64,000 nucleotides of DNA from Mycolicibacterium parafortuitum. GTDB taxonomy: Bacteria > Actinomycetota > Actinomycetes > Mycobacteriales > Mycobacteriaceae. The stretch covers positions 186,001 to 250,000 of the forward strand of contig NZ_MVID01000003.1 of NCBI RefSeq assembly GCF_002086815.1, given 5' to 3'. Below are positions 1 through 9,484 of this stretch, piece after piece. Positions within the stretch are counted from its first letter, which is position 1, and each line of letters begins with the position of its first letter. Below the pieces are notes generated by a model, which saw only the letters and a list, made by a program, of their open reading frames with translations, had not been told where the DNA came from and made no database searches. Position numbers and translations under genes: made by a program.

Positions 1-1062
<1,062 letters not shown>

Positions 1063-1138
1063 GACACCTCCCTTTCAGGTATGGAGGGCTGCACAGCAGG
1101 CCCTTCGAATGCTTGTCCCCTCTAGCAACGCAGTCAAG

Positions 1139-1159
1139 GTTGAGTCTGTTCCGCTCAAC
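1139..1159. promoter_or_regulatory. HAIR-like HspR operator upstream of clpB
   Basis: GTTGAGT-N7-GCTCAAC forms a 21-bp inverted repeat with perfect 6-bp GTTGAG/CTCAAC arms. The HspR-associated inverted repeat consensus is CTTGAGT-N7-ACTCAAG, and this copy keeps the 7-bp spacer and most of both arms. Its position upstream of clpB matches the known mycobacterial heat-shock arrangement. HspR binding is inferred. Confidence 0.8.
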
Positions 1160-1242
1160 TCTAGAAAGTTTTACCAGATGTTGGGATGTGGACACGAACG
1201 CGAGGTCCACCGCCGCGGCCGCCGAGGAGTTAACGTCGCCGT

Positions 1243-1866
1243 ATGTCCGATTCCGGCTTCGGTGACTTCGAGTTCGAACGCAAGTTCTTCGTCGCTGACA
1301 TGCCCGCCGTCGCGGCGTCCGACCCGAGTCCGGCCCTGATCGCGCAGGCATATCTGTTCGCCGCCGACGGCTACGCGGTGCGGGTGCGCCTGCAGGGACG
1401 CGCACCCGTCGACCTCGACGGCACCCCCGCGGAGTTGGTCAGCGCACTCGTCGACGACGCGATCGGCACCATGACCGCGAAGGGTCCGGCCGCGGGCGGC
1501 ACCCGCTACGAGGCCGAACGCGAACTGGACCCGCTCGTCGCCGGGCAGATCGTGTCACGGGCCGCGCACGTGATCCTCAAGATCCGGTCGTCGGTGTGGC
1601 TGGGTGAGGACGGCTGGGTCATCGACCGGTTCCTCGCCGGCAACGCACCGCTGGTCCTCGCCGAGGTGGAACGCAACACACCCGTCGTCGACCTGGCCAT
1701 CCCGTCGTTCTGCACCACCGAGGTGTCCGAGGACGACCGGTTCCGCAACGAGTACCTGGCCCATCACCCGTTCGGCACGTGGGCACCCGACTACGCGCGC
1801 GAACTGGAGCTGATCGGCCCGCGGTTCGTCGAGACCCTGGGCCAGAACGAGTTCGAGGGCACCTAG
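1243..1866 (+). CDS. CYTH-domain protein (triphosphate tunnel metalloenzyme fold)
   Basis: The 207-residue protein begins with the CYTH signature E-F-E-R-K-F near residues 10-15, the ExExK motif that binds triphosphate in this fold. Downstream are alternating basic and acidic strands (YAVRVRLQGR, TAKGP, RYEAERELD, EVERNTP) expected for an eight-stranded tunnel. CYTH proteins include class IV adenylate cyclases, thiamine triphosphatases and inorganic triphosphatases; the sequence alone does not choose between them, and triphosphatase activity is the most general guess. The ATG at 1243 is preceded by GAGGAG about 15 bases away, longer than ideal. The gene diverges from clpB across an intergenic region that contains the HspR-type repeat, so a heat-shock effect on it is possible. 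Confidence 0.85.
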   Translation: MSDSGFGDFEFERKFFVADMPAVAASDPSPALIAQAYLFAADGYAVRVRLQGRAPVDLDGTPAELVSALVDDAIGTMTAKGPAAGGTRYEAERELDPLVAGQIVSRAAHVILKIRSSVWLGEDGWVIDRFLAGNAPLVLAEVERNTPVVDLAIPSFCTTEVSEDDRFRNEYLAHHPFGTWAPDYARELELIGPRFVETLGQNEFEGT

Positions 1867-1901
1867 ACCCCTGGTACAACGCGCGCGGCAATTTCGCTCA
1901 C

Positions 1902-1931
1902 ATTGAATTCAATTCTTTTCTTGAGCGCTCA
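1902..1931. promoter_or_regulatory. Two perfect palindromes in the leader of the symporter/monooxygenase operon
   Basis: ATTGAATTCAAT (1902-1913) and TGAGCGCTCA (1922-1931) are each perfect palindromes, placed 113-142 bases before the GTG start of the symporter gene. They look like operator sites. No regulator gene lies immediately beside this operon, so the ligand protein is unknown. Confidence 0.45.
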
Positions 1932-2043
1932 CTCCGTCGAAGCTGACGCAGCCGCTTAACCGCGGCGGGTGCCCAGCGCTGCGCGCCCGCAGCATCCCCT
2001 TCGCCCGCTGCGCGACTCTCGCCCTCATTCCAGGAGTGCTCCC

Positions 2044-3552
2044 GTGTTCCACCCGTCCGACCTCTCGCCCGGTATCGGCTTCGCGCTGATGCTGGGCTTG
2101 GGCGTCTTCATGTTCGCCGTCGCGTTCACCGTCCGCTCGATGGTCAAGAACACCCACGACTTCGTCATCGCGGACCGCCGGATCGGCTTCGGCTTCGGCG
2201 TCGGCTCGGTCATCGCGGTGTGGACCTGGTCGATGGCGGTGATGATGTCCTCGGCGCAGGCCTTCAGCTTCGGCACGTCCGGCCTGATCTGGTTCGTGGT
2301 GCCCAACGGCCTCGCGGTCATGGTGATGGTGCCGTTCGCACTGCGGCTGCGCCGTCAGATGCCGGCCGGCTACACGATCGTCGAGTTCATCCGCGAGCGC
2401 TTCCACAACAAGCCGGCCACCACCGTGATGCTGGTCGCGATGCTGCTCGGGCTGCTCGCCGAGATCTTCATCAACCTGTTCGGCGTGGTGCTCGTGATGG
2501 GCGTGATCTTCGGCATCAACCCGACCGTGGTGCTGATCGTCACGCTGGCCACCGTCACCGTCTACTCGTACTTCGGCGGACTGTGGACCTCGGCGATCAC
2601 CGCGACCTTCAACACGCTGCTGATCACCGTGCCCGCCGCGATCGTCGTGCTCTACGTGCTGCAGAAGGTCGGCGGCCCGGAGCTGGTGTTCCAGAAGGTC
2701 GACGAGGCGGGGGCGAACACGCTCGACGCGTTCGACGGCTCGGCGGCGGCCGCGTTCGGCATCTCGCTGGCGCTGGGCCTGCTCGCCTCGACGATGGCCG
2801 ACCAGACCTTCTGGCAGAAAGCGTGGGCCCTCAAGCCCGCGACCGCCGGACGCACCTTCGTGTGGGCGGGCATGTGGTTCTACCCGATCCCGATCGTGCT
2901 GGGCCTGCTCGGACTCGTCGGCCTCGGATTCGGGGTCACGCTCGACGATCTCGGCGACGCCGGCCCCGGAGGCATCGGGCCGTACGTGATCAGCCACCTC
3001 GGGCTGCCGATCGTGCTGATCGCGCTGTACGTGCTGATCATCCTCAACGCGTGCTACTCGTCGATCGATGGCGCGTTCTCGGCGCTGTCCTCGGTCGTCG
3101 CCGTCGACATCCTCAAGCGCGCCAAGCCCGACATCGCGCCGAAGTCGTTGTTCCGCTACACCAAGGCCTCGATCCTGGTGGCCGGTGTCATCGGCGGCAT
3201 CGTCGTGAGCTCCGGTATCGACTATGTCGATCTGGTCAACACCGTGTACTTCCTCAAGGCCGCGCTGATCATCCCGCTGGGGCTGGCGATCTTCTGGAAG
3301 CGCATGACCTCGACGGCGTTCGTGACCAGCCTGGTGCTGGCGATCGCCATCGGCTATCCCGTCCGTGAGTTCGTCGGCGAACTCCCCGGAATCATCACCC
3401 TGGAGGCGATTTCACTCGTGGCTGCCGTCGGTATCAGCCTGTTGTCCAATCAGAAGTTCGACTACGACGCGCTCAAGCGCCGCGGCGAGGCGCTCACCGC
3501 CGCCGATGCCCCGTCCGAAATCCCTTCGGCTGAACCGGATCCGGTCCGATGA
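2044..3552 (+). CDS. Sodium:solute symporter family permease
   Basis: Multi-pass inner-membrane transporter of the SSS family, 502 residues with about 13 hydrophobic segments. Family hallmarks include D-F-V-I-A-D-R-R-I-G after the first helix, the GLLAEIFINLFG helix, and the S-S-I-D-G-A-F-S-A-L-S-S segment around residue 340. These proteins co-transport sugars, organic acids, amino acids, urea or nucleobases with sodium; the substrate here is not readable. I chose the GTG at 2044 because AGGAG lies seven bases upstream; an ATG at 1969 would add 25 unlikely residues. It is first in a tightly coupled operon (ATGA overlap with the next gene), so it probably imports the substrate or product of the two flavin monooxygenases downstream. 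Confidence 0.88.
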   Translation: MFHPSDLSPGIGFALMLGLGVFMFAVAFTVRSMVKNTHDFVIADRRIGFGFGVGSVIAVWTWSMAVMMSSAQAFSFGTSGLIWFVVPNGLAVMVMVPFALRLRRQMPAGYTIVEFIRERFHNKPATTVMLVAMLLGLLAEIFINLFGVVLVMGVIFGINPTVVLIVTLATVTVYSYFGGLWTSAITATFNTLLITVPAAIVVLYVLQKVGGPELVFQKVDEAGANTLDAFDGSAAAAFGISLALGLLASTMADQTFWQKAWALKPATAGRTFVWAGMWFYPIPIVLGLLGLVGLGFGVTLDDLGDAGPGGIGPYVISHLGLPIVLIALYVLIILNACYSSIDGAFSALSSVVAVDILKRAKPDIAPKSLFRYTKASILVAGVIGGIVVSSGIDYVDLVNTVYFLKAALIIPLGLAIFWKRMTSTAFVTSLVLAIAIGYPVREFVGELPGIITLEAISLVAAVGISLLSNQKFDYDALKRRGEALTAADAPSEIPSAEPDPVR

Positions 3553-3878
3553 TCGCGTTCTGGATCGCCGTGGTGGTCGGTGGCATCGTCGGCGTGGTCT
3601 ACGTGACACTCGGTGTGCAGGCGTTCTTCCGGGTGCGCCGCGACGTGCTGGCACTCGCGGAGTCCGGCGCCCCCGCCGAGATCGACACCGCCGGGCTCGA
3701 GCAGGAGAACAACCGGTCCTTCACCTGGAAGGCACTCGGGGCCGTGGTGACCTCGACCGCGGTGATCGTGCTCCTGGGTGTGAGTCCCGTGTTCTGGTAC
3801 ATCCCAGCGGTTCTCGCGATCGGCTCGGCTGTCGCGGTGATCTCGGCGTTCGTCATCGACCGGAAGGCAACAGCATGA
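3549..3878 (+). CDS. Small membrane protein coupled to the symporter
   Basis: A 109-residue protein with a hydrophobic segment at residues 1-25, a charged loop (about 27-58, including basic V-R-R-D and acidic E-Q-E-N), and two further hydrophobic segments at about 60-105. I do not recognise a named family. Its ATG overlaps the stop of the symporter gene and its own TGA overlaps the ATG of the next gene, so it is translated in step with both. The likeliest role is as an accessory subunit or stabiliser of the symporter; this rests on context only. Confidence 0.7.
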   Translation: MIAFWIAVVVGGIVGVVYVTLGVQAFFRVRRDVLALAESGAPAEIDTAGLEQENNRSFTWKALGAVVTSTAVIVLLGVSPVFWYIPAVLAIGSAVAVISAFVIDRKATA

Positions 3879-5197
3879 GCGCGAAGAAGAAGGCGCATCT
3901 TCTCGGATTCGTCCAGCACGGCGTGATGAACCACGCGTCGACGATGTGGGCGCACCCGCGGGACAAGGTCGGCTACCACTGGTCACGTCCGGAATTCTGG
4001 CGGGATCTGGGCCGCACGATGGAACGCGGGCTGTTCGACGCGATGTTCATCGCCGACGAGCTGGCGCCGTACACGACGTACAAGGGCAGCTCCGATCCGG
4101 TGGTCAAGTACGCCGGCCAGTGCCCGGTGCACGAACCGGCGGCGCTGGTGCCGATCATCGGTGCGTTCACCAAGCACCTCGGCATCGGTATCACGCTGTC
4201 GACGTCCTTTGTGCCGCCGTACATGATGGCGCGTCAGCTCTCGACGCTGGACCACCTGACCAACGGCCGGGTGGGCTGGAACATCGTGACCTCGTACTCC
4301 AAGAGCGAGTTCCAGGCGATGGGCAAGGACAACCTGACGCCGCGCGACAAGCGCTACGAGGTGGTCGAGGAGTACATGCAGCTGCTCTATCAGCTGTGGG
4401 ATTCCTGGGATGACGACGCGATCGTCTACGACCGCGAGAACGGTGTGTTCGCCGACCCGTCCAAGGTTCGGGAGGTCGACTTCCAGGGCGAGTTCTTCAC
4501 GTCGAAGGGCCGCCATTTCGTCGCGCCGTCGCCGCAGAAGCGGCCGGTGCTGTGGCAGGCCGGATCCTCGGAGCAGGGCCGCGATTTCGCCGCCAAGCAC
4601 GCCGAGTCGGTGTTCGGCATCTTCCCGACACCCAAGAGCATGCGGGCCTACGCCGACGACATCCGTTCGCGCGCCGACAATGCCGGCCGCGACCCCGAGT
4701 CGGTGAAGCTGATCTACGGTCTGCAGACGGTCATCGACCGCGACAAGGCGCGGGCCAACGACCGCTATGCCGAGTTCGTCGAGAAGGTGCAGATCGAGAG
4801 CGCGCTCGGAATCCTGTCCGGCCATACCGGTTTCAACTTCTCCACGCTCGGACTGGACGACAACGTCGTCGACGCCGACGTGCAGGGGATCCGCGGTCTG
4901 TTCGACGCGATCCTGGAGGCCAAGGACGGTGCGCCGGTCACGGTGCGCGAGGCCGCGCAGATCTACGGTGTGTCGATGGGCGCGCCGGTCGCGGTCGGCA
5001 CTCCCGCCGATGTGGCCGACCAGATGGAGCAGTACCTCGACGAGGGCGGCTGCAACGGCTTCATGATGCTGGCCACCGATACGCCGGGCTGCTTCAACGA
5101 CATGACCGAGCTGCTGGTTCCGGAACTGCAGCGGCGCGGACGGTTCCGTACCCGCTACCCCGGGACCACGCTGCGCGACAGCCTTCAGGAGTACTGA
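3875..5197 (+). CDS. LLM-class flavin-dependent monooxygenase, NtaA/SnaA/DszA type (copy 1)
   Basis: A 440-residue cytosolic bacterial-luciferase-like enzyme using reduced FMN and oxygen. Supporting segments include RGLFDAMFIADE near the N-terminus, HLTNGRVGWNIVTS, the FVAPSPQ..RPVLWQAGSS flavin-site region, and the C-terminal RRGRFRTRYPGTTLRD typical of the NtaA (nitrilotriacetate), SnaA and DszA group. Members oxidise amines, sulfur compounds or ring systems and need a separate flavin reductase, which is not encoded in this operon. ATG at 3875 overlaps the previous stop and follows GGAAGG. It is followed within six bases by a clear paralogue, so the operon carries a tandem duplication whose copies may act on successive or alternative substrates. 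Confidence 0.9.
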   Translation: MSAKKKAHLLGFVQHGVMNHASTMWAHPRDKVGYHWSRPEFWRDLGRTMERGLFDAMFIADELAPYTTYKGSSDPVVKYAGQCPVHEPAALVPIIGAFTKHLGIGITLSTSFVPPYMMARQLSTLDHLTNGRVGWNIVTSYSKSEFQAMGKDNLTPRDKRYEVVEEYMQLLYQLWDSWDDDAIVYDRENGVFADPSKVREVDFQGEFFTSKGRHFVAPSPQKRPVLWQAGSSEQGRDFAAKHAESVFGIFPTPKSMRAYADDIRSRADNAGRDPESVKLIYGLQTVIDRDKARANDRYAEFVEKVQIESALGILSGHTGFNFSTLGLDDNVVDADVQGIRGLFDAILEAKDGAPVTVREAAQIYGVSMGAPVAVGTPADVADQMEQYLDEGGCNGFMMLATDTPGCFNDMTELLVPELQRRGRFRTRYPGTTLRDSLQEY

Positions 5198-5202
5198 TCG
5201 GC

Positions 5203-6528
5203 TTGTCCTCCAAGACCAAGCGCAAAGCTCATTTCCTGGCCTTCATGCAGCACGGGGTGAGCAGTCACTCCGTGGGCATGTGGCGGCATCCGCTCGACAA
5301 GGTCGGCTGGGACTACGCGTCGCCGCCGTACTGGGAGCATCTGGCCCGCACGCTGGAGCGCGGCCTGTTCGACGCGGTGTTCCTGGCCGACGAGCTGGCC
5401 CCGTACAACTCGTTCGAGGACAGCTCGAATGCGACCATCCGGTACGCGGTGCAGGCGCCGACCCACGAGCCGGCCGCGCTGACCCCCATCATCACCGGCG
5501 CCACAACGCATCTCGGGGTCGGCCTGACGTTGTCGACGGCATTCGAGCATCCGTACTCGATGGCCCGCCGGTTGTCGACGTTCGATCACCTCTCCGGCGG
5601 CCGGGTGGCATGGAACATCGTCGGCTCGTACTCGCCGTCGGAGTTCGCCGCGTACGGCCAGGAGATGCCGGACCGCTCGATCCGCTACGAACGCATCGCC
5701 GAGTACGTCGACCTGTGCTGCCAACTGTGGGACTCGTGGCAGCCGGACGCGGTGGTCGCCGACCGGGAGACCGGCATCTATGCCCATCCCGAGAAGATCC
5801 GGGAGGTCGTGTTCGAGGGCAAGCACTTCCGCTGCCGGGCGCGGCATTTCGTGGCCCCGTCGCCGCAGGGCCGGCCGGTGCTGTGGCAGGCGGGCGCCAG
5901 TGAACCGGGCAGGCAGTTCGCGGCGTCGACCGCCGAGGCGATCTTCGCGATCCAGCCGACGGTGGCCTCGATGCGCGCGTACTCCGACGACATCCGGTCG
6001 CGGGTCGCCTCGGCCGGACGCGACCCGGAGTCGGTGAAGCTGTACTACGGGGCGCAGGTCATCGTCGGGGCAACCGAGCGCGAGGCACAGGAGAAGGCCG
6101 AACATCTGCGGTCGCTTCTGCGGCCGGAGGCGTCGCTGGCGATGCTGTCGGGTCAACTGGGCGTGGACTTCTCCACCTTCGACCCGTCGGCTCCGCTGGA
6201 CGAGATCCCGGTGCCCGGCATCCAGGGGGTCAAGGACGCGTTGGTCGCGACCGGGGCCGGTGAGAAGGTCACCGTCGCCGAGGCGGCCGACATCTACGCG
6301 TTCCGGTTCTCGATGCCGCAGGTGATCGGCACCCCCGAATCGGTGGCCGACCAGCTGGAGAACTTCCTCGACGACGGCGGCGCCGACGGCTTCATGCTGC
6401 TGGCCACCTACACGCCCGGGTGCTTCGAGGAGTTCGTCGACCTGGTGGTGCCCGAGTTGCAGCGGCGCGGCCGGTACCGGACCCGTTACCCGGGAAGGAC
6501 ACTGCGGGAGAACATCCGGGCGGATTAG
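5203..6528 (+). CDS. LLM-class flavin-dependent monooxygenase, NtaA/SnaA/DszA type (copy 2)
   Basis: A 441-residue paralogue of the preceding gene with the same landmarks: RGLFDAVFLADELAPY, LSGGRVAWNIVGSY, FVAPSPQGRPVLWQAG and a C-terminal RRGRYRTRYPGRTLRE. The start is a TTG with AGGAG eleven bases upstream; no ATG or GTG is suitably placed, and a longer in-frame extension back into the previous gene is not credible. The immediate spacing implies co-transcription and coupled translation with copy 1. Substrate unknown. No flavin reductase is adjacent. Confidence 0.88.
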   Translation: MSSKTKRKAHFLAFMQHGVSSHSVGMWRHPLDKVGWDYASPPYWEHLARTLERGLFDAVFLADELAPYNSFEDSSNATIRYAVQAPTHEPAALTPIITGATTHLGVGLTLSTAFEHPYSMARRLSTFDHLSGGRVAWNIVGSYSPSEFAAYGQEMPDRSIRYERIAEYVDLCCQLWDSWQPDAVVADRETGIYAHPEKIREVVFEGKHFRCRARHFVAPSPQGRPVLWQAGASEPGRQFAASTAEAIFAIQPTVASMRAYSDDIRSRVASAGRDPESVKLYYGAQVIVGATEREAQEKAEHLRSLLRPEASLAMLSGQLGVDFSTFDPSAPLDEIPVPGIQGVKDALVATGAGEKVTVAEAADIYAFRFSMPQVIGTPESVADQLENFLDDGGADGFMLLATYTPGCFEEFVDLVVPELQRRGRYRTRYPGRTLRENIRAD

Positions 6529-6545
6529 CCGGTCGCGCGGGGGCG

Positions 6546-6899
6546 TCAGTACTCGACCCGGAACCCACCGATGAGGCTGATGATGTTGCCGTCGGGATCC
6601 GGGAATCGGGACAGTCGCACGCCTTTGTTCGCCTCGACGATGTCGCCGGGCTCCACACCCCGGGCCCGCAGTTCGGCGAGGTGCTCCTCCAGATCGTGGA
6701 CTGCGAGGTTACATTCGTCCGTCCCGGCTCTGTCCGGGTCGTGGAAGATCTGCACCCAAGCACCCGGCAATACCTGCCACTCGACCAGCGACGGCATCGG
6801 GTTGTTGTCCTCGGGTCTGCCGAACAGGGCGGCATACCAGCGCCTGCTCCTGGCGATGTCCGTGACGTGCACAACCGCGAGGACGTGGGTGATCGACAT
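6546..6899 (-). CDS. VOC (glyoxalase/bleomycin-resistance) family protein
   Basis: A 117-residue single VOC module with the paired beta-alpha-beta-beta-beta layout: RSRRWYAALFGRPED, then WVQIFHDPDRAG, LEEHLAELRARGVEP and the C-terminal FPDPDGNIISLIG. The family binds a divalent metal and contains lyases, dioxygenases and drug-binding proteins; nothing here fixes the substrate. GGGGA lies just upstream of the ATG. It converges with the monooxygenase operon and is not co-transcribed with it. Confidence 0.88.
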   Translation of the reverse strand: MSITHVLAVVHVTDIARSRRWYAALFGRPEDNNPMPSLVEWQVLPGAWVQIFHDPDRAGTDECNLAVHDLEEHLAELRARGVEPGDIVEANKGVRLSRFPDPDGNIISLIGGFRVEY

Positions 6900-7018
6900 A
6901 CGGTTCCCCTTTTCTCGTCATGGGTACCGACCGGGGAACCCCGCCGAACTCATCGGTACTGCGTGTCGCGCCGCTCCCCATTCGGCGCGCAGGGGACGCC
7001 GCTTGCTACGTTCTCCGG

Positions 7019-7696
7019 GTGTCGGGTACCTGGGGATCCATTCTGACCGAGCTCATCCCGCTCGGTCTCGTCATCGCGCTGTCCCCTCTGTCGGTCATTC
7101 CCGCGGTGCTGGTGCTGAGCACTCCGAGGCCACGACCGACCGGGTTGGCATTCCTGGCCGGGTGGCTGCTGGGCATGGCCGCGTTGACCGCGGTGTTCCT
7201 GCAGCTGTCCAATCTCTTCGGCGGCGTCGGCACCAAGCCGCCGGGGTGGGCGTCCTGGTTGCGCATCGTCATCGGTGTCGCGCTGGTCGCGTTCGGCGTC
7301 TACCGCTGGGTCAAGCGCGCGACCTCTGAACACATGCCGGGGTGGATGAGGCGGATCGGTTCCCTGACCCCGGGGAAGGCCGCGGTGACCGCGGCAGCGC
7401 TGACCGTGCTCAACCCGAAGGTCCTGTTCATTTGTGCCGCAGCGGGTTTGGCGATGGGATCGTCAGGCATCGACGCCCCGGCGGTGTGGCTGGCGGTGTT
7501 GTGGTTCGTACTGGTGGCCGGCTCGACGGTGGCGGCGCCGATCCTCGCGTACGCCGTCTCCGGTGAGCGTCTGGACCCGAGGCTGAACCGGGTGCGCGTC
7601 TGGATGGAGCGCCAGCACGCGACGCTGATCGCGGTGATCCTGGTCGTGATCGGTCTTCTGGTGCTGTACAAGGGCGTTCACGCGTTACTGGGGTAG
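7019..7696 (+). CDS. GAP/Sap-family membrane protein
   Basis: A 225-residue integral membrane protein with about six hydrophobic helices, resembling the mycobacterial GAP (Sap, sulfolipid-addressing) family. Key segments are the first helix with ALSPLSVIPAVLVL, the GKAAVTAAALTVLNPKVLF repeat unit, and a C-terminal helix ending before GVHALLG. Such proteins occur beside envelope-lipid genes and are thought to aid glycolipid export; that role is family knowledge, not visible here. I prefer the GTG at 7019 because an upstream ATG would add 33 residues unlike a membrane-protein N-terminus. The 3' end overlaps the convergent TetR gene by 12 bases. Confidence 0.8.
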   Translation: MSGTWGSILTELIPLGLVIALSPLSVIPAVLVLSTPRPRPTGLAFLAGWLLGMAALTAVFLQLSNLFGGVGTKPPGWASWLRIVIGVALVAFGVYRWVKRATSEHMPGWMRRIGSLTPGKAAVTAAALTVLNPKVLFICAAAGLAMGSSGIDAPAVWLAVLWFVLVAGSTVAAPILAYAVSGERLDPRLNRVRVWMERQHATLIAVILVVIGLLVLYKGVHALLG

Positions 7697-8311
7697 CCCG
7701 AGTTCGCCGGCGTCAGCGGTCAGGTACCTCGTGACCGTCGGCGCGACCAGCGTCACCACCTGCTCGGTGGCCAGCTCCGACAGTGGCGGCACCTCGATCA
7801 GATAGCGCAGCATCGCGGTGCCCACCAGGCTGGAGGCGGCCAGCAGCGCGCGCAGCCTGGCCTGTTCGTCGCCGCCGAGCACACCGGAGACCGCGGTCAG
7901 CACGTAGTGCTGCATGAACTCCCGGAACGCGGTGTGGGCATGGGAGTTCGACGTCGCCGACGACAGCATCGCGCGCATCGTCGCGGCGCTGTCCGGCGCC
8001 TCCCAGATGCCCAGGTAGGTCCGCACCATCCGGGTGCCGATGTCGCCCTCGTCCCCGGTCAGTGCGGCCACCAGCACCTCGGGATCGAGGATCAACCGCA
8101 GCGACTCCTGGAACAGTTCCTCCTTGGAACCGAACAGGTACAGCACCATCGACGCGTCGACGCCGGCGTCCTCGGCGATCGCGCGCAGGGTCGTCTTCTC
8201 GAAACCGTCCTGGCTGAAGCGCGCCTTCGCCGCGGCGAGCACGACGTCCCGGGACACCGGGTCGCCCTTGCGCCTCCCGCGGCGGCGCGTCGTCTCTGCA
8301 GGTCGGGGCAC
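7685..8311 (-). CDS. TetR-family transcriptional regulator
   Basis: A 208-residue protein with an N-terminal TetR helix-turn-helix at about residues 24-67 (AAAKARFSQDGFEKTTLRAI, then a GVDASMVLYLFGSKEEL recognition region) preceded by a very basic arm. The C-terminal ligand-binding half is diverse, as is usual. It starts with GTG. It is divergent from a membrane protein at 8410, and two matched palindromes sit between them, one only 17 bases before its start, so autorepression and control of the membrane protein are likely. Confidence 0.92.
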   Translation of the reverse strand: MPRPAETTRRRGRRKGDPVSRDVVLAAAKARFSQDGFEKTTLRAIAEDAGVDASMVLYLFGSKEELFQESLRLILDPEVLVAALTGDEGDIGTRMVRTYLGIWEAPDSAATMRAMLSSATSNSHAHTAFREFMQHYVLTAVSGVLGGDEQARLRALLAASSLVGTAMLRYLIEVPPLSELATEQVVTLVAPTVTRYLTADAGELGLPQ

Positions 8312-8327
8312 GTGGCCACCCTAGCAT

Positions 8328-8397
8328 TTCAACAGCTATTGAATTGAACCCCCGGTCAGGCTTACGCTCGGCACACTGAAATTCAACAACCAGTGAA
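8328..8397. promoter_or_regulatory. Two matched 16-bp palindromes, probable TetR operators
   Basis: TTCAACAGCTATTGAA (8328-8343) and TTCAACAACCAGTGAA (8382-8397) share the pattern TTCAACANNCANTGAA. The first has perfect TTCAA/TTGAA arms. They occupy the 98-bp gap between the divergent tetR gene and the membrane-protein gene, one close to each start codon. Binding by the neighbouring TetR is inferred. Confidence 0.65.
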
Positions 8398-8409
8398 AAG
8401 GGGGTCGCC

Positions 8410-9468
8410 ATGACGTCGACCGACACACCCACCCGTCACCGGCACTCCGTCCACCGGTTCTCCGTCCACGAGGCACCCGCCGCCGCGCGCGCGGCGGGCA
8501 TCGTCGTCGCCGTCACCGCACTGCTCGCGCTCGTCGCGATCGCGTTCGCGCTGCCCGCGGTGAAGTCCGGCCCGCACGACGTGCCGATCGGCGCCGCCGG
8601 GCCACAGGCCGCGGGCAGCCAGGTGAACCGCATCCTCGACGAGAGGGCGCCGGGCGCATTCGAGGTGACCTACTTCCCCGGCGAGGAGGCACTGCGCGAT
8701 GCGATCAGGAACCGGGATGTCTACGGCGGCATCGTGTTCCCGAGCGAGGTCTTTCCGAGCGAGGCGTTTCCCGCCGCGCCAGGGCAGCAGCCCACCTTGC
8801 TGGTGGCCACCCAGGCCAGCCCGATGGTCGCGCAGTTGCTGACCCAGATCGGCACGCAGCTGAGCCGCCAGACCGGGATGCAGTTGCAGACCGAGGATCT
8901 CGCGCCACCGACGGCCCGCGATCCCCGCGGCGCCGGGCTGGCCGCATCTGCGCTGCCGATCACGCTGGCCGGCATCCTGCCCGCCATCGCGCTCGTCCTC
9001 GCGCTGCCCCGCGAGATCTGGACGCGCCTGACCGCGGCGGTGGTGTTCGCCGCCGTCGCAGGCGTCACGATCGCGGCGCTGCTGCGGTTCGTGTTCGGCT
9101 CGATCGAGACCGGCTTCTGGGATGTGTCGGCCGCGCTGGCCCTGGGCATCGCGGCCGCGGCGCTGACCGTGCTCGGTCTCGGCTCGCTGTTCGGCCGGAT
9201 CGGTCTCGGCGTCGGGACGGCGCTGGCCCTGCTGGTCGGCAACCCGCTGTCCGGCCTCGCGAGTGCGCCGGAGATGCTGCCGTCGGGGTGGGGACAGCTC
9301 GGCCAACTGATGCCGCAGGGCGCGACCGCGACGCTGCTGCGCTCGGCGGCGGCATTCGACGGGGCCGGCGCCACGATGGCGATCGGGGTGCTGGCCTGCT
9401 GGGCCCTGTTCGGCCTCGCGCTGACCGTGGCCGCCGCTGTTCGGCAGGGGAAGAGCACAGCTTCCTGA
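8410..9468 (+). CDS. Multi-pass membrane protein, ABC-2/YhgE-like permease
   Basis: A 352-residue protein with a cytosolic N-terminus, a first membrane helix at about residues 30-52, a roughly 120-residue loop that is probably extracytoplasmic (containing FEVTYFPGEEALRDAI), and five further helices from about residue 175 to 345. This layout matches the DUF3533/YhgE/ABC-2 permease group often controlled by a divergent TetR and involved in export of toxic or lipid compounds. No ATPase gene is adjacent. AAGGGGG precedes the ATG. Substrate unknown; the regulator context favours an efflux role. Confidence 0.7.
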   Translation: MTSTDTPTRHRHSVHRFSVHEAPAAARAAGIVVAVTALLALVAIAFALPAVKSGPHDVPIGAAGPQAAGSQVNRILDERAPGAFEVTYFPGEEALRDAIRNRDVYGGIVFPSEVFPSEAFPAAPGQQPTLLVATQASPMVAQLLTQIGTQLSRQTGMQLQTEDLAPPTARDPRGAGLAASALPITLAGILPAIALVLALPREIWTRLTAAVVFAAVAGVTIAALLRFVFGSIETGFWDVSAALALGIAAAALTVLGLGSLFGRIGLGVGTALALLVGNPLSGLASAPEMLPSGWGQLGQLMPQGATATLLRSAAAFDGAGATMAIGVLACWALFGLALTVAAAVRQGKSTAS

Positions 9469-9484
9469 CCTAGGATCGTCCGGC

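Noticed and set aside
3365..3874. Upstream extension of the first flavin monooxygenase frame
   Set aside because: It overlaps the symporter end and the small membrane-protein gene in another frame, while ATG 3875 has an RBS and a proper family start.
4552..5202. Upstream extension of the second flavin monooxygenase frame
   Set aside because: It lies wholly inside the first monooxygenase gene and reads as Arg-rich shadow; family homology begins at the TTG at 5203.
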